A program made the position numbers and the translations under genes. Shown here in pieces: positions 22,401 through 34,330 of a DNA stretch of 64,000 bases. Origin of the DNA: Primulina eburnea (taxonomy: Eukaryota; Streptophyta; Magnoliopsida; Lamiales; Gesneriaceae). The stretch lies in the NCBI RefSeq assembly GCF_022965805.1, contig NC_133110.1, forward strand, positions 30,438,668 to 30,502,667. Reading direction: 5' to 3'. Position 1 is the first letter of the stretch. The number at the start of each line of letters is the position of its first letter. The notes beneath the pieces are model-generated. The model saw only the letters and a program-made list of their open reading frames with translations, searched no databases and had not been told where the DNA came from.

Positions 22401-24431
22401 GGTTCCAGGGACCATTGCTCGTTTGTCAGCGTTGGTCATTCGGGCTACATTGACGGACATGATCCGTAGAGAGCAGGCCAATGATTTACAATTGATAGAG
22501 TTGAGAGCCAGAGCAGAGGAGAGAGGTAATTCAGAGTTTGGATTGAATGGAGATGGTTTGGTGACTTTTAGAGGCCGTATTTGTTTTCCTGTTGGTGATG
22601 ATATTCGGCGAGACGTCTTGACAGAGGCACATACCGCGCCATATTCGATACATCCAGCTGGTACCAAGATGTATCAGGATCTTCGTAGACTTTATTGGTG
22701 GCCAGGTATGAAGAAAGATATTGCCATGTTTATTTCTCAGTGCCTAACTTGTCAGCAGGTGAAGATCGAGCATCAGAGACCTGCTGGGACATTGTTGTCA
22801 TTGCCGATTCCTCAATGGAAATGGGAGCATATTACGATGGACTTCGTGACTGGTCTTCCCAGAAGGCTGAAATGTTTTAACTCTATTTGGGTTATTGTTG
22901 ATCGGTTGACCAAGTCAGCACATTTTCTTCCAGTCAAGACGACGTATTCCATGAACCAGTATGCCGAAGAGTACATAGCAAAGATTGTTAGACTTCATGG
23001 TGTTCCTGTGTCGATCATGTCTGATCGTGACCCTAGATTTACTTCAGAGTTTTGGAAGAGTTTTCACAGAGCTATGGGTTCACGGTTAGCATTTAGTACA
23101 ACATATCACCCCCAGAGTGACGGTCAATCAGAGAGAGTTATTCAGATTCTAGAGGATATGCTCAGAGCTTGTACTATTGATTATCCTGGTAGCTGGGATT
23201 CCAAATTGCCTCTTGTTGAGTTCACGTACAATAACAGTTACCAAGAGACGATTGGCATGGCACCGTAAGAAGCACTTTATGGCAGGAAGTGTAGATCGCC
23301 CTTGTATTGGGATGAGATTGGTGAGAGAAAGATGTTGGGTCCAGAGTTGGTCCAACATAGGGGTGAGCAAAAATTCGGTTAAACCGATTTAACCGACCGA
23401 ACCGAATTAATTCGGAAATTCGGTTCGGTTAATTCGGTTAATTCGGTTCGGTTTCGGTTTTTGTAAAAAAATATCGGTTTAACCGAATTAACCGAATTAT
23501 TAAATAAATAATTTTGATTTTATTTTATTATGTTTTAAATATAATTTATAATATTTTTATATTTAATATTGTATATTATAATTAAATTTTTTATGAATAA
23601 AGTGTTTTATTATGATTAAAATAGAATATTAATTATTAATTTTATGTATAATTTTTAAAATTTTAATTTTTTTAGAATATTAATTATTAATTTTATATAT
23701 AATTTTTAAAATTTAAATTTTTTTTTAAAAAAATCGGTTAATTCGGTTACCGACCGAAATAACCGATTTTAATTCGGTTCGGTTAATTCGGTTTTTGTGA
23801 AAATTCGATTCGGTTCGGTTAGTCTAAAAATTTTCGGTTAAATCGGTTTTCGGTTAATTCGGTTCGAATTTTAACCGAATTAACCGAATACTCACCCCTA
23901 GTCCAACAGACAGCTGATGTTGTTGCTGACATTCGAGAGAGGATGAAGACAACACAGTCAAGACAGAAGAGCTATGCTGACGTGCGTCGTAGGTCGTTGC
24001 AGTTTGAGGTTGGCGATCATGTGTTCTTGAAGATAGCACCTCTCAAGGGTGTGATGCGGTTTGGCAAGAAGGGAAAGTTGAGTCCGAGATTTATTGGCCC
24101 ATTTGAAATCTTGGATAGAGTTTGTGATCGAGCTTACAGGTTAGCCCTACCGCCAGATCTTGACAGAGTTCATAATGTTTTTCATGTCTCCATGCTCCGG
24201 AAGTATATTGCGAATCCTTCTCATGTTCTTCGTCACGAGCCATTGGATTTGACGTCGAATTTGACGTACCAAGAGATTCCAATCCATATTCTGGATCGCA
24301 AAGTTAGAGTGTTGAGAAACAAAGAGATCGGCATTGTTAAAGTCCTTTGGAGGAATCATTTGATTGAAGAAGCCACGTGGGAACCAGAGGATGAGATGAA
24401 AGAAAAGTATCCCGAGTTGTTTGCGCAGTGA
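19462..24431 (+). pseudogene. gag-pol: Element F gag-pol, heavily broken
   Basis: Same protein type as G, starting MPPKRKS. In-frame TAG codons lie at 19615 and 19813. One-base frameshifts occur near 20445, near 20890 and near 21505. Further stops appear around 21576, 22129, 22160 and 23266. The pieces still show two zinc knuckles, protease DTGATHS, RT with FIDDILIYS, RNase H (YTDAS), integrase (MDF, SDRD, GQSER) and, after the MITE, the GPF module and chromodomain (VKVLWRNHLIEEATWEPE) ending near 24431. The MITE at 23358-23900 splits it between the integrase core and the C-terminal part. It cannot be expressed as a polyprotein. Confidence 0.93.
23358..23900. mobile_element. hAT-type MITE in F pol
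   Basis: 543 bp with terminal inverted repeats TAGGGGTGAG.../...CTCACCCCTA and a perfect 8-bp duplication GTCCAACA (23350-23357 and 23901-23908). TIR sequence and 8-bp duplication fit the hAT superfamily. There is no coding capacity. Both ends carry AATTCGGTT/AACCGAATT repeats and the centre is very AT-rich (about 23500-23730), so the whole element can fold into a long hairpin. Confidence 0.92.
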
Positions 24432-24471
24432 CGTCAATTTCGGGGACGAAATTCCTCTAAGGAGGGGAGAT

Positions 24472-25489
24472 TGTAATAGCCAAGCCTGGTGTACGGTACG
24501 GTTTAAGTTTTCGTATGTTTATTGACTACTTGGTCAAGTTTAAGTATAGTTTGGATGTTAAGAGTTTCGATTTAGGATTTATAGTGTGGTTGATTATAGA
24601 TGACGTGTAGTGCTATTGTAGCGGCGTTACGATTAAATTCATGATAATTCGTATGTTGAGCCAATTGGTATGAGGCCAATTGGAGTGATTAGATAAGACA
24701 AAGAGGTATAACTTTCTTATTTTGAGTTTTGTTCAAATCATTGTGGAAGATAAGACAAAAGTGCCCCGAAGTGTGTCGTGCGTTTCGTCGTTCCTCCAGT
24801 GACACATGTTGGGATAATGGGCATAACGTTTTACTCAGACTTCCAAATGATCTGAAATTTGGAGAGCTTCAAGAAAAGACATAGGGCTACAACTTTGTAG
24901 TTTACCACATTTTCTAATTCCGAAGGGAAGAGGCGTTTCAGAGGCAATCTTTGGAGGGGCAGTGCGCAGATTGGCGCCCGAGCGGTAAGAAATGACCGCC
25001 CGAGCGCCACTCATTCTGGAATTTTGGATTTTGGGCAGAATCATTGGCGCCCGAGCGGTAATTTTCGACCGCCCGAGCGTCGGGCACAGTATAAGCGTGT
25101 TTTGGCGATTTTTAGTGCTTAAATAGAAGAGTTGGTCTTATTTTTCTCATTTCTTTCTCCCCATTTTCGAATTTCTCTCCATGCAGCCAGGGTTTCCTCA
25201 TTTCTTTTGAATTACTTTCTTTGATTCAAGCCTCTTGGTGGATTATTGTTGAGGGAACTAAGTTATTTTGGGATCAAGGTAAGCTTTTGGTTTGGTGTTG
25301 GGAGAGTTCTTGGGTTTGTGTATTGTGTTGGTATAATGGATTTATTGATATTGTTGTTAGATTATTAGGTTATTGATGGTGTTATTTATGGGTTATTGTT
25401 GTAGGATTGCTATCAAAGAGATTAGAATCAAGAGGTTGCAAGTGTAGTAAGTGGAATTTCATTCCTTGTGCTCACATGATAATATATGT
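24472..25489 (+). repeat. Element F 3' LTR, first part
   Basis: Begins TGTAATAGCC after the purine tract GGAGGGGAGAT (24461-24471). It carries the hairpin cassette at 24972-25083. It is interrupted by a CACTA element at 25490 and resumes at 26699. Confidence 0.93.
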
Positions 25490-26695
25490 CACTACAAGAA
25501 AAATGACTTTCCGCAGCACGTCATCAACAGCGTGCATTAAAAGCACGCTGCGAATACGACTTTTCACGGCGTGCACCGACCTGTGCGTCGTTAATAGTGT
25601 TACACTTGATACTATTAACGGCGTGCTTTAAAAGCACGCTGCGGATAGTACTATCGACGGCGTGCATATAAAGCAAGCTGCGGATAGTAACTTGATACTA
25701 TTAACAGCGTGCATTAAAAGCACGCTGCGGATATTACTATGGACAGCGTGCATTAAACGCACGCTGCGGATAGTAATATTTGCAGCTTGCAATTTTGTGC
25801 GCTGTTAATAAATTATATAAACGACAGCTCACAATAAACGAACGCCATTAATAGAATTATTAACGCCGTGCAAGTTTATGTGTGCTGTTAAAAATAAATC
25901 ATTTTTTTAAAAGAAATTCGTGTTCAGATATTAACGGCGTATATTAATCGCACGCCGTTAATAGTATTATTCACGGCATGCATATTATTATCACGCTGCC
26001 GAAAATGAGTCCGAATTTCGATTTAAGGTCACAATTAGCGACGGTTGATCTATAACCGTCGCCGACTTACACGATTGTAGTACACATTTAGCGACGGGTT
26101 ATCTACGACCGTCGCCGATGTAGATCGGCGACGGTCTGATAACCGTCCCTACTAGAAAGAAATCGGCGACGGTTTAATAAATAACCGTCGCAACAAAACG
26201 CAAATTATCTATTTAAACCGATCTCCGTTTCATTTCCTCCACATTATTTAACAACACTTAAAATTTTTCTATACTTATATGATTTTAGTTTCGATTTAGA
26301 AACCTGTTTTTGTTTCCATTTTTGGTTAATTTTTTAATTTTTATTTTTTGTTAAAATTTATTAAATTATAAAGTAATTTTTTTTTATATTTACACAAAAT
26401 TTAGCGACGGCTTTTATAACCGTCGCGAAGTTTTAACCGTCTTTTTTTTTAATTCCGTCGCTATTTTAGCGACGGTGTTTAATTTATAAACCGTCGCTAA
26501 TAATTTGTTTTTTTATGACTAGTAACGGCGTACGCATGCACGCTGCGGAAAGTTGTATTAACAGCTTCCATATGCACGCCGTTAATAATAGTATTAACAG
26601 CGTTCAATGCACGCCGCGGATAATCTTGAACTTTTAACAGCTTGTAACTTTGTAGCGTGCAATGCGCGCTGCGGAAAGCCACTTTTGTTGTAGTG
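25490..26695. mobile_element. Non-autonomous CACTA (En/Spm-type) element
   Basis: 1206 bp starting CACTACAAGAAAAATGAC and ending GTTGTAGTG, with about 28-bp terminal inverted repeats (four mismatches counted) and the 3-bp duplication TGT (25487-25489 and 26696-26698). All three are diagnostic of CACTA elements. There is no transposase. Subterminal regions (about 25510-26000 and 26520-26690) hold repeated hairpins such as GCGTGCATTAAAAGCACGC followed by TGCGGATAGTA. The middle (26035-26200, 26400-26500) holds a second hairpin family with arms GCGACGGTT/AACCGTCGC. Subterminal repeats are the usual transposase-binding zone in this superfamily. Confidence 0.95.
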
Positions 26696-26698
26696 TGT

Positions 26699-27439
26699 AT
26701 TGTATTTCAATGGTTTTAATGTGCTATTCCCTTCATTTGATTCATGAGTATGTATTGATTCACTTGTTATATATATTGGAGGCATTTTATGTCTCAATTG
26801 TGAAAAAGGGAATACAAGAGAAAAGAGTTTACAAAGTGTTTGATTAAATGCCCCAAAGAGAGTTTAAAATGATTTATGGATTGATAGATACATAGTCATA
26901 GATTGCATGCAATTAGTTGATCAACGGCCATAGGCTTATATCCCTCAGAGTTATCGATTTATATCGATGGGATATAGGTACAGAGACAGAGATACTATAT
27001 AGATATCAATCCAACAGAGAAAAGGGAAATACCATCTTATTGTTATACTATTGCTATGTTATTCATGATTCAGAGTTGATGGTATTTAATGTTTTTAAAG
27101 CCATGTTTTATAGAGTATGCTATGTACATTGCTATGTAAGAGTTCCACTTGCTGAGTTTTATACTCATTTTAGTTATTCATGTGATGCAGATAAGAGTGA
27201 CGGACCAGGATGTTGATTGGAGCCGATGTCATATGCATATAGAGATGGAAGGAAGTGGATGATTATTTTGTTATACATGATCAAAATGATATTTTTTTAT
27301 TTTGATGCAACACTTTTTGGATCATGTATATTCTTTTGATGGTATATATATATTGGAAATGTATTTTGAATCCTTCCTCCCTTTAAAGAAAAATTTTAAA
27401 TTCCGCTGTTATTTTATAAAATGGGTCAGAGGTGTCACA
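26699..27439 (+). repeat. Element F 3' LTR, second part
   Basis: Continues the LTR with ATTGTATTTCAATGG and ends GAGGTGTCACA, followed by the duplicated GTTAG and the rest of the E protease gene. Confidence 0.92.
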
Positions 27440-30400
27440 GTTAGATTTTGTATATTACAATTCGAGGGTAATGAGATTGACATAGATTGCATTGCTCTTG
27501 GTTTGGCTGATTTTGATTGTATTGTTGGGATTGATATGCTAACCAAGTACAGAGCCACCGTAGACTGTTTCCACAAGATCGTCAAATTCAGACCTGAAAT
27601 GGCAGAGGACTGGAAATTCTATGGGAAGGGTTCCAGATCTCGGATTCCCTTAGTATCTGCTTTGACTATGAGGAGATTGTTGCTACACGGAGCAGAAGGG
27701 TTCCTTATTTATTCAATAGATTTACTGAAGCCGAGCATAGCATTGGCAGATTTGCCAGTGGTTTGTGAATTTGCTGATGTATTCCCAGAGGAGATTCCAG
27801 GGTTACCTCCAGTTCGAGATGTAGATTTTAGCATTGACCTTGTGCCAGGTACCGTCCCTATATCTAGAGCTCCGTATAGGATGGTACCGATAGATTGAAA
27901 GAATTAAAATCACAGTTAGAAGATCTTCTGACAAAGGGATACATTAGACAGAGTGTGTCTCCTTGGGGCGCACCAGTACTATTTTTACGGAAGAAAGACG
28001 GTTTTATGCGATTATGTATTGACTACCGGCAACTGAACAAGGCGACGATAAAGAACAAGTACCCATTGCCTCGCATTGATGATTTATTTGATCAGTTGCA
28101 GGGATTCTCTGTTTATTCCAAGATCGATCTGAGATCTGGATATCACCAGCTGCGAGTACGAGATATTGATATACCAAAGACAACATTTCGAACCAGGTAT
28201 GGACATTATGAATTTATTGTCATGCCTTTTGGATTAACGAATGCTCCAGCGGTGTTTATGGGGTTGATGAACCGTGTCTTTCAGAGATATTTAGATGAAT
28301 TTGTGATTGTTTTTATTGATGACATTCTGGTGTATTATAAGAGTATGACTGAGCATGCAGATCATTTGAGGATTGTATTGCAGACATTGAGAAAAGAGAG
28401 ATTGTATGCCAAACTGTCCGAGTGTGAATTCTGGTTGAGACAGGTTGTCTTCTTGGGTCATATCATATCTGGAGATGGTATTTCTGTGGATCCGAGTAAA
28501 GTTGAAGCTGTGATCAGTTGGCCGAGACCGACTTCGGTGCCTGAGATACGCAGTTTCATGGGTTTAGCAGGGTACTATCGACGATTCATCAAAGATTTTT
28601 CCAGTATTGCGAAGCCGATCACCCAGTTGACGCAAAAGAATACACCATTTGTGTGGTCTGAGGATTGTGAGTCTAGCTTCCTAGAGTTGAAGAAGAGGCT
28701 GACCAGTGCACCTGTCTTGATGATTCCTTCAGGTACTGGCGATTTCGTTGTTTATTGTGATGCATCCCACAGAGGGCTATGATGTGTTCTTATGCAGATG
28801 GATCATGTAATCACATATGCCTCTAGACAGCTGAAGCCACACGAGACTCGATACCCAATTCATGATCTTGAATTGGCGGCTATCGTATTTGCATTGAAGA
28901 TCTGGCGTCATTTTCCCTATGACGAGAAGTTTGAGATTTACTCTGACCATAAAATCCTGAAGTATCTTTTTTCTCAGTCAGAGTTGAACATGAGGCAGCG
29001 TAGATGGCTTGATCTACTGAAAGATTTTGATTGCGAGATCAAGTACTATCCAGGAAAGTAAAATGCAGCAGCGGACGCCTTGAGTCGGAAGGTATGTTCC
29101 TTATCCTTATCGACGATAGGTGTTTCAAATATGATTGAAGATTGTTGCTTTTCGGGTTTAGCATTTGATATAGCTAGTAGACCTCTACGACTTGCTTCGA
29201 TTCAAGTTGAGCCAGATTTGATTATGCGAATCAAAAAAACGCAGAGAACTGATCCGAATGTTCAGAATTCGATTCAGATAGTCAGGTCAGGACATCAGTC
29301 AGAATATCAGGTACATGATTATGTTCTGTACGTGAATAACCGTCTTGTAGTGCCAGATGTACTAGAATTGAAACAACAGATTATGTCAGAAGCGCACTGT
29401 AGTCGGTTTAGTATTCATCTTGGTGGCAGGAAGATGTACAATGACTTGAAGACACAGTTTTGGTGGAAATAGATGAAGTCAGACATTGCCGAATTTGTGC
29501 CTAAATACTTGAATTGCCAACAGGTAAAGGCCGAGAGAAAGAAGCCCGGAGGTTTACTTCAGAGTTTGTCTATTCCTGAATGGAAATGAGATCACATTTC
29601 CATGGATTTCGTGATGAAGTTACCTCGATCATCCCGGGGTTGTGATGCGATTTGGGTGATGATAGACAGATTAACCAAATCAGCTTGTTTTATTCCGTAC
29701 AAAATGACGTATGTCCGAGAGGTAGTCAGATTACATGGTGTGCCGAAATTTATCGTATCATATCGTGATCCACGATTCACTTCACACTTCTGGCACAGTT
29801 TGCAGCAGGCTTTAGGTACAACATTATACCTAAGTACTGCTTATCATCCCCAGACAGAAAAACAGTAAGAGCGGACTATCCAGACTTTAGAGGATATGCT
29901 GAGAGCTGTAGTACTAGACATTGGTACTAGTTGGCAAGATTCACTACCTTTGTGTGAATTCTCGTACAGCAGCAGCTATCAGACGAGGATCGAGATGGCA
30001 CCGTTTGAAGCTTTGTATGGCAAGAAGTGCAGATCTCTGTTGTACTGGGATGATATATCTGAAGTACCAGAACTTGGTCCTGATATGATTCGTGAAATGA
30101 CTGAGAAGGTGAAGATCATTCAAAAACGAATGAAGACGGCACAAGACAGGCAAGCCAAGTATGTGAACGTCAGACGTAGACCACTAGTATTTGAAGAAGG
30201 GGACAGAGTATTTTTGAAGATTTCTCCTTTCAGAGGCATTGTCAGATTTGGCAGGCGTGGGAGTTGTCTCCTAGATACATTGGTCAATACGAGATTCTTG
30301 AAAAGATTGGCGATCGAGCATATCGACTGTTTCTTCCTCCTTCTCTATCCGGATTACATGACGTTTTTCATGTATCGATTCTGCGTAAATATATGCCTGA

Positions 30401-30614
30401 TGATTCTCATGTCATTCGGCCTGACGAAGCTGAGCTGGATCAGACGTTGAGTTATGTTGAACAACCAATACAGATTCTCGATCGAAAAGAAAAACAGCTC
30501 AGAACGAAGACTATTCCGTTAGTGAAAGTCCAGTGGGGTAGTCATGGCATCGAGGAAGCGATTTGGGAGACAGAAGCAGATATGAGACAGAAACATCCCG
30601 AGCTATTTCAATAA
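27440..30614 (+). pseudogene. pol: Element E pol, second half, broken
   Basis: Continues the E protease at 27440, then RT, RNase H, integrase and chromodomain. Compared with A: a one-base deletion near 27893; TGA for Gly near 28780; TAA near 29059 after the RNase H motif; TAG near 29470; TGA for Trp near 29588; a 27-nt in-frame loss in integrase near 29710; TAA near 29867 just before the catalytic Glu; and a frameshift near 30260. [10 protein letters not shown] is intact, and the chromodomain is recognisable up to 30614. This is dead, with more damage than F or G would predict from position alone. Confidence 0.92.
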
Positions 30615-30702
30615 TGTAAGTATTTATTTAGTTTTGATTATATTGCCTATTATACTTGCATTGATAGAATGACCTACGATTTCGAGAACGAAATCATTTC
30701 TT

Positions 30703-30715
30703 AGAGGGGGAGAAA
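30703..30715 (+). other. Element E polypurine tract
   Basis: AGAGGGGGAGAAA, identical to the PPT of A, directly before the E 3' LTR. Confidence 0.88.
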
Positions 30716-32410
30716 TGTAAGGCTTGATATTATTAGTCTTCATTGATGTGATACTTGGAAGATATGAGTATGCATGATAGGTAATGAGAAGCACTAGATT
30801 TAGTAGTCTTCATTGCCGTGACATTCAAAAATATGAGTATGCATGACATGCAACAGGAAGTATTAAGTGAGATGAGATGAGAAAATATTCAAAATAAGAC
30901 AGAACAGATGGCGCACATGCGCGAAGAAATGCGCGCATCTGCACGACAATTCCAGAAGCATCGGCGCGCATGCGCGAGATAAGGCGCGCATATGCGCGAC
31001 ACTTCTAGAGACATTGGTGCACATGTGCGAGATAAGGCATGCATATGCGCGACACCTCCAGAAGCTTTGGCGCATATGCGCAAGATGAAGCGCGCATATG
31101 CGCTGCGCATATGCACGAGTTGTTAAGATTTGCATTGCCGAGACCAGTAGGTCTCGCGCATATGCGCGGGTGATGTCGCGCATATGCACGAGACGTGTAA
31201 TACAAAGAATGAGACACTTGCCTTAGCCATGCAATTTAATGTGTATGTGTCTTCATTTCCTCAGATTTCAGCAGCAAGAAATGAGAGAAACTTCAGATAA
31301 TTCCCTTTCAAGTGCAAGATTTCTTTTCATCTTATAATGGATCTTGTGCAAAATATAAACATCCAAACTTCCATCCAAGCATAGATTCTTGTTGCTCTTG
31401 ACAAGGGCTATCAAAGGATGTAAGTTTTATTCAATTCCTAGATGGTTTGAAGTTTAGAGATTGAAAGAATTATGATATGATGGTTATTATATGTTCTTGA
31501 GATTATTGATATCGTAGAAACGCAACCGGATCGAAGAACAGATGTTGTATGCTATTGTTACTATTTTCCAGCATGTTTAGAGTTAAATGATGCAGATTTT
31601 GAGTTTTATCATGTGTGTATGATGATGATTATGAGTTGAGACTTATGAATTGTTGATATATGTGAAAGTTGGATTGACCGGTATTGAGAAATTACGTCGA
31701 TATGCCGTCAAATTGTACTAAGGTCGAGTATTGAATTGGATATGTGTTGATTGAGATTAGAGATTGATAGAATATGTATCAACATTTCCATTTCAGATTT
31801 GGTTTGACAGATTCGACACCGAGACTTCGATTACGACACAGATTGTGCAACGAAAGGTATAATTCATGTGACTTTGGGGAGACAGAACTCAAATGAGATT
31901 CAATTTGAGTTTCCCAACAAATTCACATACTAGATTATGTTTATATTTTTAATGTTTATGCCTTGTTTATAGATTTATATTCAAGCTTTGAGATAGGAGT
32001 CATTGACAGATTTGTCAAACTAGATGTTCGGTAGTATCGTCGCATTGGAGCAGTTCGACTCCATGTGTAGACACTCGATAGTGACATGACCGAAATCTAG
32101 GAATAAGACGTACCGTTACCCCGATTGGGAGGGTAGGTGTCAGACAGCAACGTTTTATTCAAACCGGGATCCCTAGAGTAGAGTCGAATTGAGTCAAGAC
32201 ATGATTTGATTGACATTGCATGCTCATATTGATTTGGTTTCATAGACTATGGAACCTATTGCTTTAATATTATTCATGATAGTTTGTTTCATGATTTATA
32301 TTTTTTTTATGCATGCATATCATGTTTTAACTGGGATTTGTTCTCACCGGAGTTTTCGGCTGTTGTTATGTCTGTATGTGTGCATAACAACAGGTGGTGC
32401 AGGATCAGGG
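30716..32410 (+). repeat. Element E 3' LTR, first part
   Basis: Starts TGTAAGGCTTG (the 5' copy has TGTAATGTTTG). The palindrome cluster is at 30910-31193. It retains 31234-31350, which the 5' LTR has lost between TGCA repeats. It breaks at CAGGG, where G inserted, and resumes at 40233. Confidence 0.9.
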
Positions 32411-34026
32411 TGTGACACCCTGACCCGTTACAATTAAAATACAGCGGAATTTAAAATTTTCTTTCAAACGGAAGGAGTTTCAAAATGCATTTTATAAAAG
32501 TGTTTACAAAATAACAACATGATCATTCCAATGACATAACAAAATACAAAATATCATTAGTGTGATCATGTTACAAAATGGTACAAAATAATCATCCTTC
32601 CAATCTTAGTATGCATATGACCCTCATCCACAGTCAACGTCCCGGTCCGTCGCTCTTATCTGCATCACATGAAAATAACTGAAATGAGAATAAATCTCAG
32701 CAAGTGGAACTCTTACATAGCAATGATACATAGTATACTCTGTAAAACATGGCTTTTAAATCATAAATACCATCGACTCTGAAACATGAATAACGTAGCA
32801 ATAATTGTAGCAATAGCAATAGCAATAGATAGCAATACGATGGTATTTCTCTTTTCTATGGTTGGATTGATATCAATAGTATCTGTGACTGTGGTTGCCA
32901 ATATCCCATCGATATAAATCGATAACTGTGAGGGGATAAAAGCCTATGGTCGATGATCATCTAATTGCATGCAATGCTACGGCTATGATTAATCAATCCA
33001 ATAAACATTTGAACTCTGAATATCATTTAAAGCCGTCGTTTCGCAATCTCATAATATCACTTGTATTCCCTTTTTAACAATAGTGAGACATCAATGCCTC
33101 CAATAGATAATCAATGAAATCAATACATAACAATGGATCAATGGAAGGGAATAACACTTTGAAACCTTTAAAACACAATACATATAATATCATGTGAGCA
33201 AAAGGATGAAATTCCACTTACAAACCAATAGAACACCTCCAACTATACTCTTGGTACACCACCTACAACAATAATCCATAAATAACACCAATATCAAGAC
33301 TAAATCCAAGAGTCCATGCTAAATAATCCATAGAACCATCAAAATATCAAATCCAAAATAACCCTTAACTCGAAACCTCATTAGAATCGCACCAAAAACT
33401 TACCTAAGCTTCCTTATACCACGGAGAATGTTGATCTCAAGTCGGAAATCCAAATAACTCCAAGAATCAAAGGTAGGAAGCTAAAGAAATGGAGAAAACC
33501 CTTGCCAAAAGGAGAGAAAAATCGGAAATGGAAGATAGGATAAGGTAGGTATGAAGTCAACTCAATCAAAAAGGTACTAAATAACTCGCCCATACTTACA
33601 CCGCGGGTGCGGTCACACAAGCACCGCGGGTGCGCCATGCTCACGGCATTCCAAAATAAATCCCATGCACGATCACCGCGGGTGCGGTGCTACAAATACC
33701 GCGGGTGCGGTCTCACCGCGGGTGCGGTCCTTGCACTGCCGCGGGTGCGGTGTCCACACGGCCTTCCAAATCCAAAATGATGAATAGTACACCGCGGGGG
33801 CACTCATCTAAGAGCGCGGGTGCACTCTACTCACGGCAATGAACAGTAACAAAACAACTAAAATCGATTCGAAACGCTGAAACGAACAATCAACACCAAC
33901 TAACACCTCAAATAAATAATAACCAATAATACTATAGCCCAAAACACAACTATAATCATCTAATCACATAACCCAATTAACACAATAAAGCTTAAACCGT
34001 ACCGTACACCGGGCTCGGCTATTACA
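32411..34026 (-). repeat. Element G 3' LTR
   Basis: On + it runs TGTGACACCC to CGGCTATTACA. It carries the ACCGCGGGTGCGGT cluster (33600-33826). Followed on + by the reverse complement of the PPT. Confidence 0.94.
33600..33826. promoter_or_regulatory. Element G U3 CG-rich repeat cluster
   Basis: Repeats of ACCGCGGGTGCGGT with short spacers plus two variants (CACCGCGGGGGCACTC and GAGCGCGGGTGCACTC) about 30 bp apart. An identical layout is at 39801-40027 in the other LTR. Confidence 0.75.
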
Positions 34027-34038
34027 ATCTCCCCTCCT
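34027..34038 (-). other. Element G polypurine tract
   Basis: On the minus strand AAGGAGGGGAGAT lies next to the LTR. It is the same tract as in F. Confidence 0.88.
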
Positions 34039-34066
34039 TAGAGGAATTTCGTCCTCGAAATTGACG

Positions 34067-34330
34067 TCACGGCACGAACAACTCAGGATACCTCTCTTTC
34101 ATCTCAGTCTCTGGTTCCCACGTAGCCTCCTCAATCAAATGGTTCCTCCAAAGGACTTTAACGATGCCGATCTCTTTGTTCCTCAGAACTCTAACTGTGC
34201 GATCCAGAATCTGAATCGGAATCTCATGGTAAGTCAGACTCGGCGTCAAGTCCAATGGCTCATGGCGAAGAACATGGGAAGGATCTGCAATATACTTCCT
34301 GAGCATCGATACGTGAAACACATTATGGAC
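34067..34330 (-). pseudogene. Element G chromodomain, cut off by one stop
   Basis: In the same frame as the gag-pol ORF and directly after its TGA at 34333-34331. It encodes the FHVSMLRKY linker and a chromodomain (VKVLWRNHLIEEATWEPE) and ends at 34067. In F the codon at the stop position is AGA (Arg), so a CGA-to-TGA change, typical of methylated-CpG decay, is plausible. The integrase of G would therefore lack its targeting domain unless the stop is read through. Confidence 0.9.

Larger units (their letters stand above)
15962..27439 (+). mobile_element. Element F: degraded Tekay-like element (G family) nested in E
   Basis: Flanked by the perfect target duplication GTTAG (15957-15961 and 27440-27444). 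LTRs start TGTAATAGCCAAGCC and end GGTGTCACA. It carries three later insertions: solo LTR H in its 5' LTR, a hAT-type MITE in pol, and a CACTA element in its 3' LTR. The coding region has many stops and frameshifts. Confidence 0.93.
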
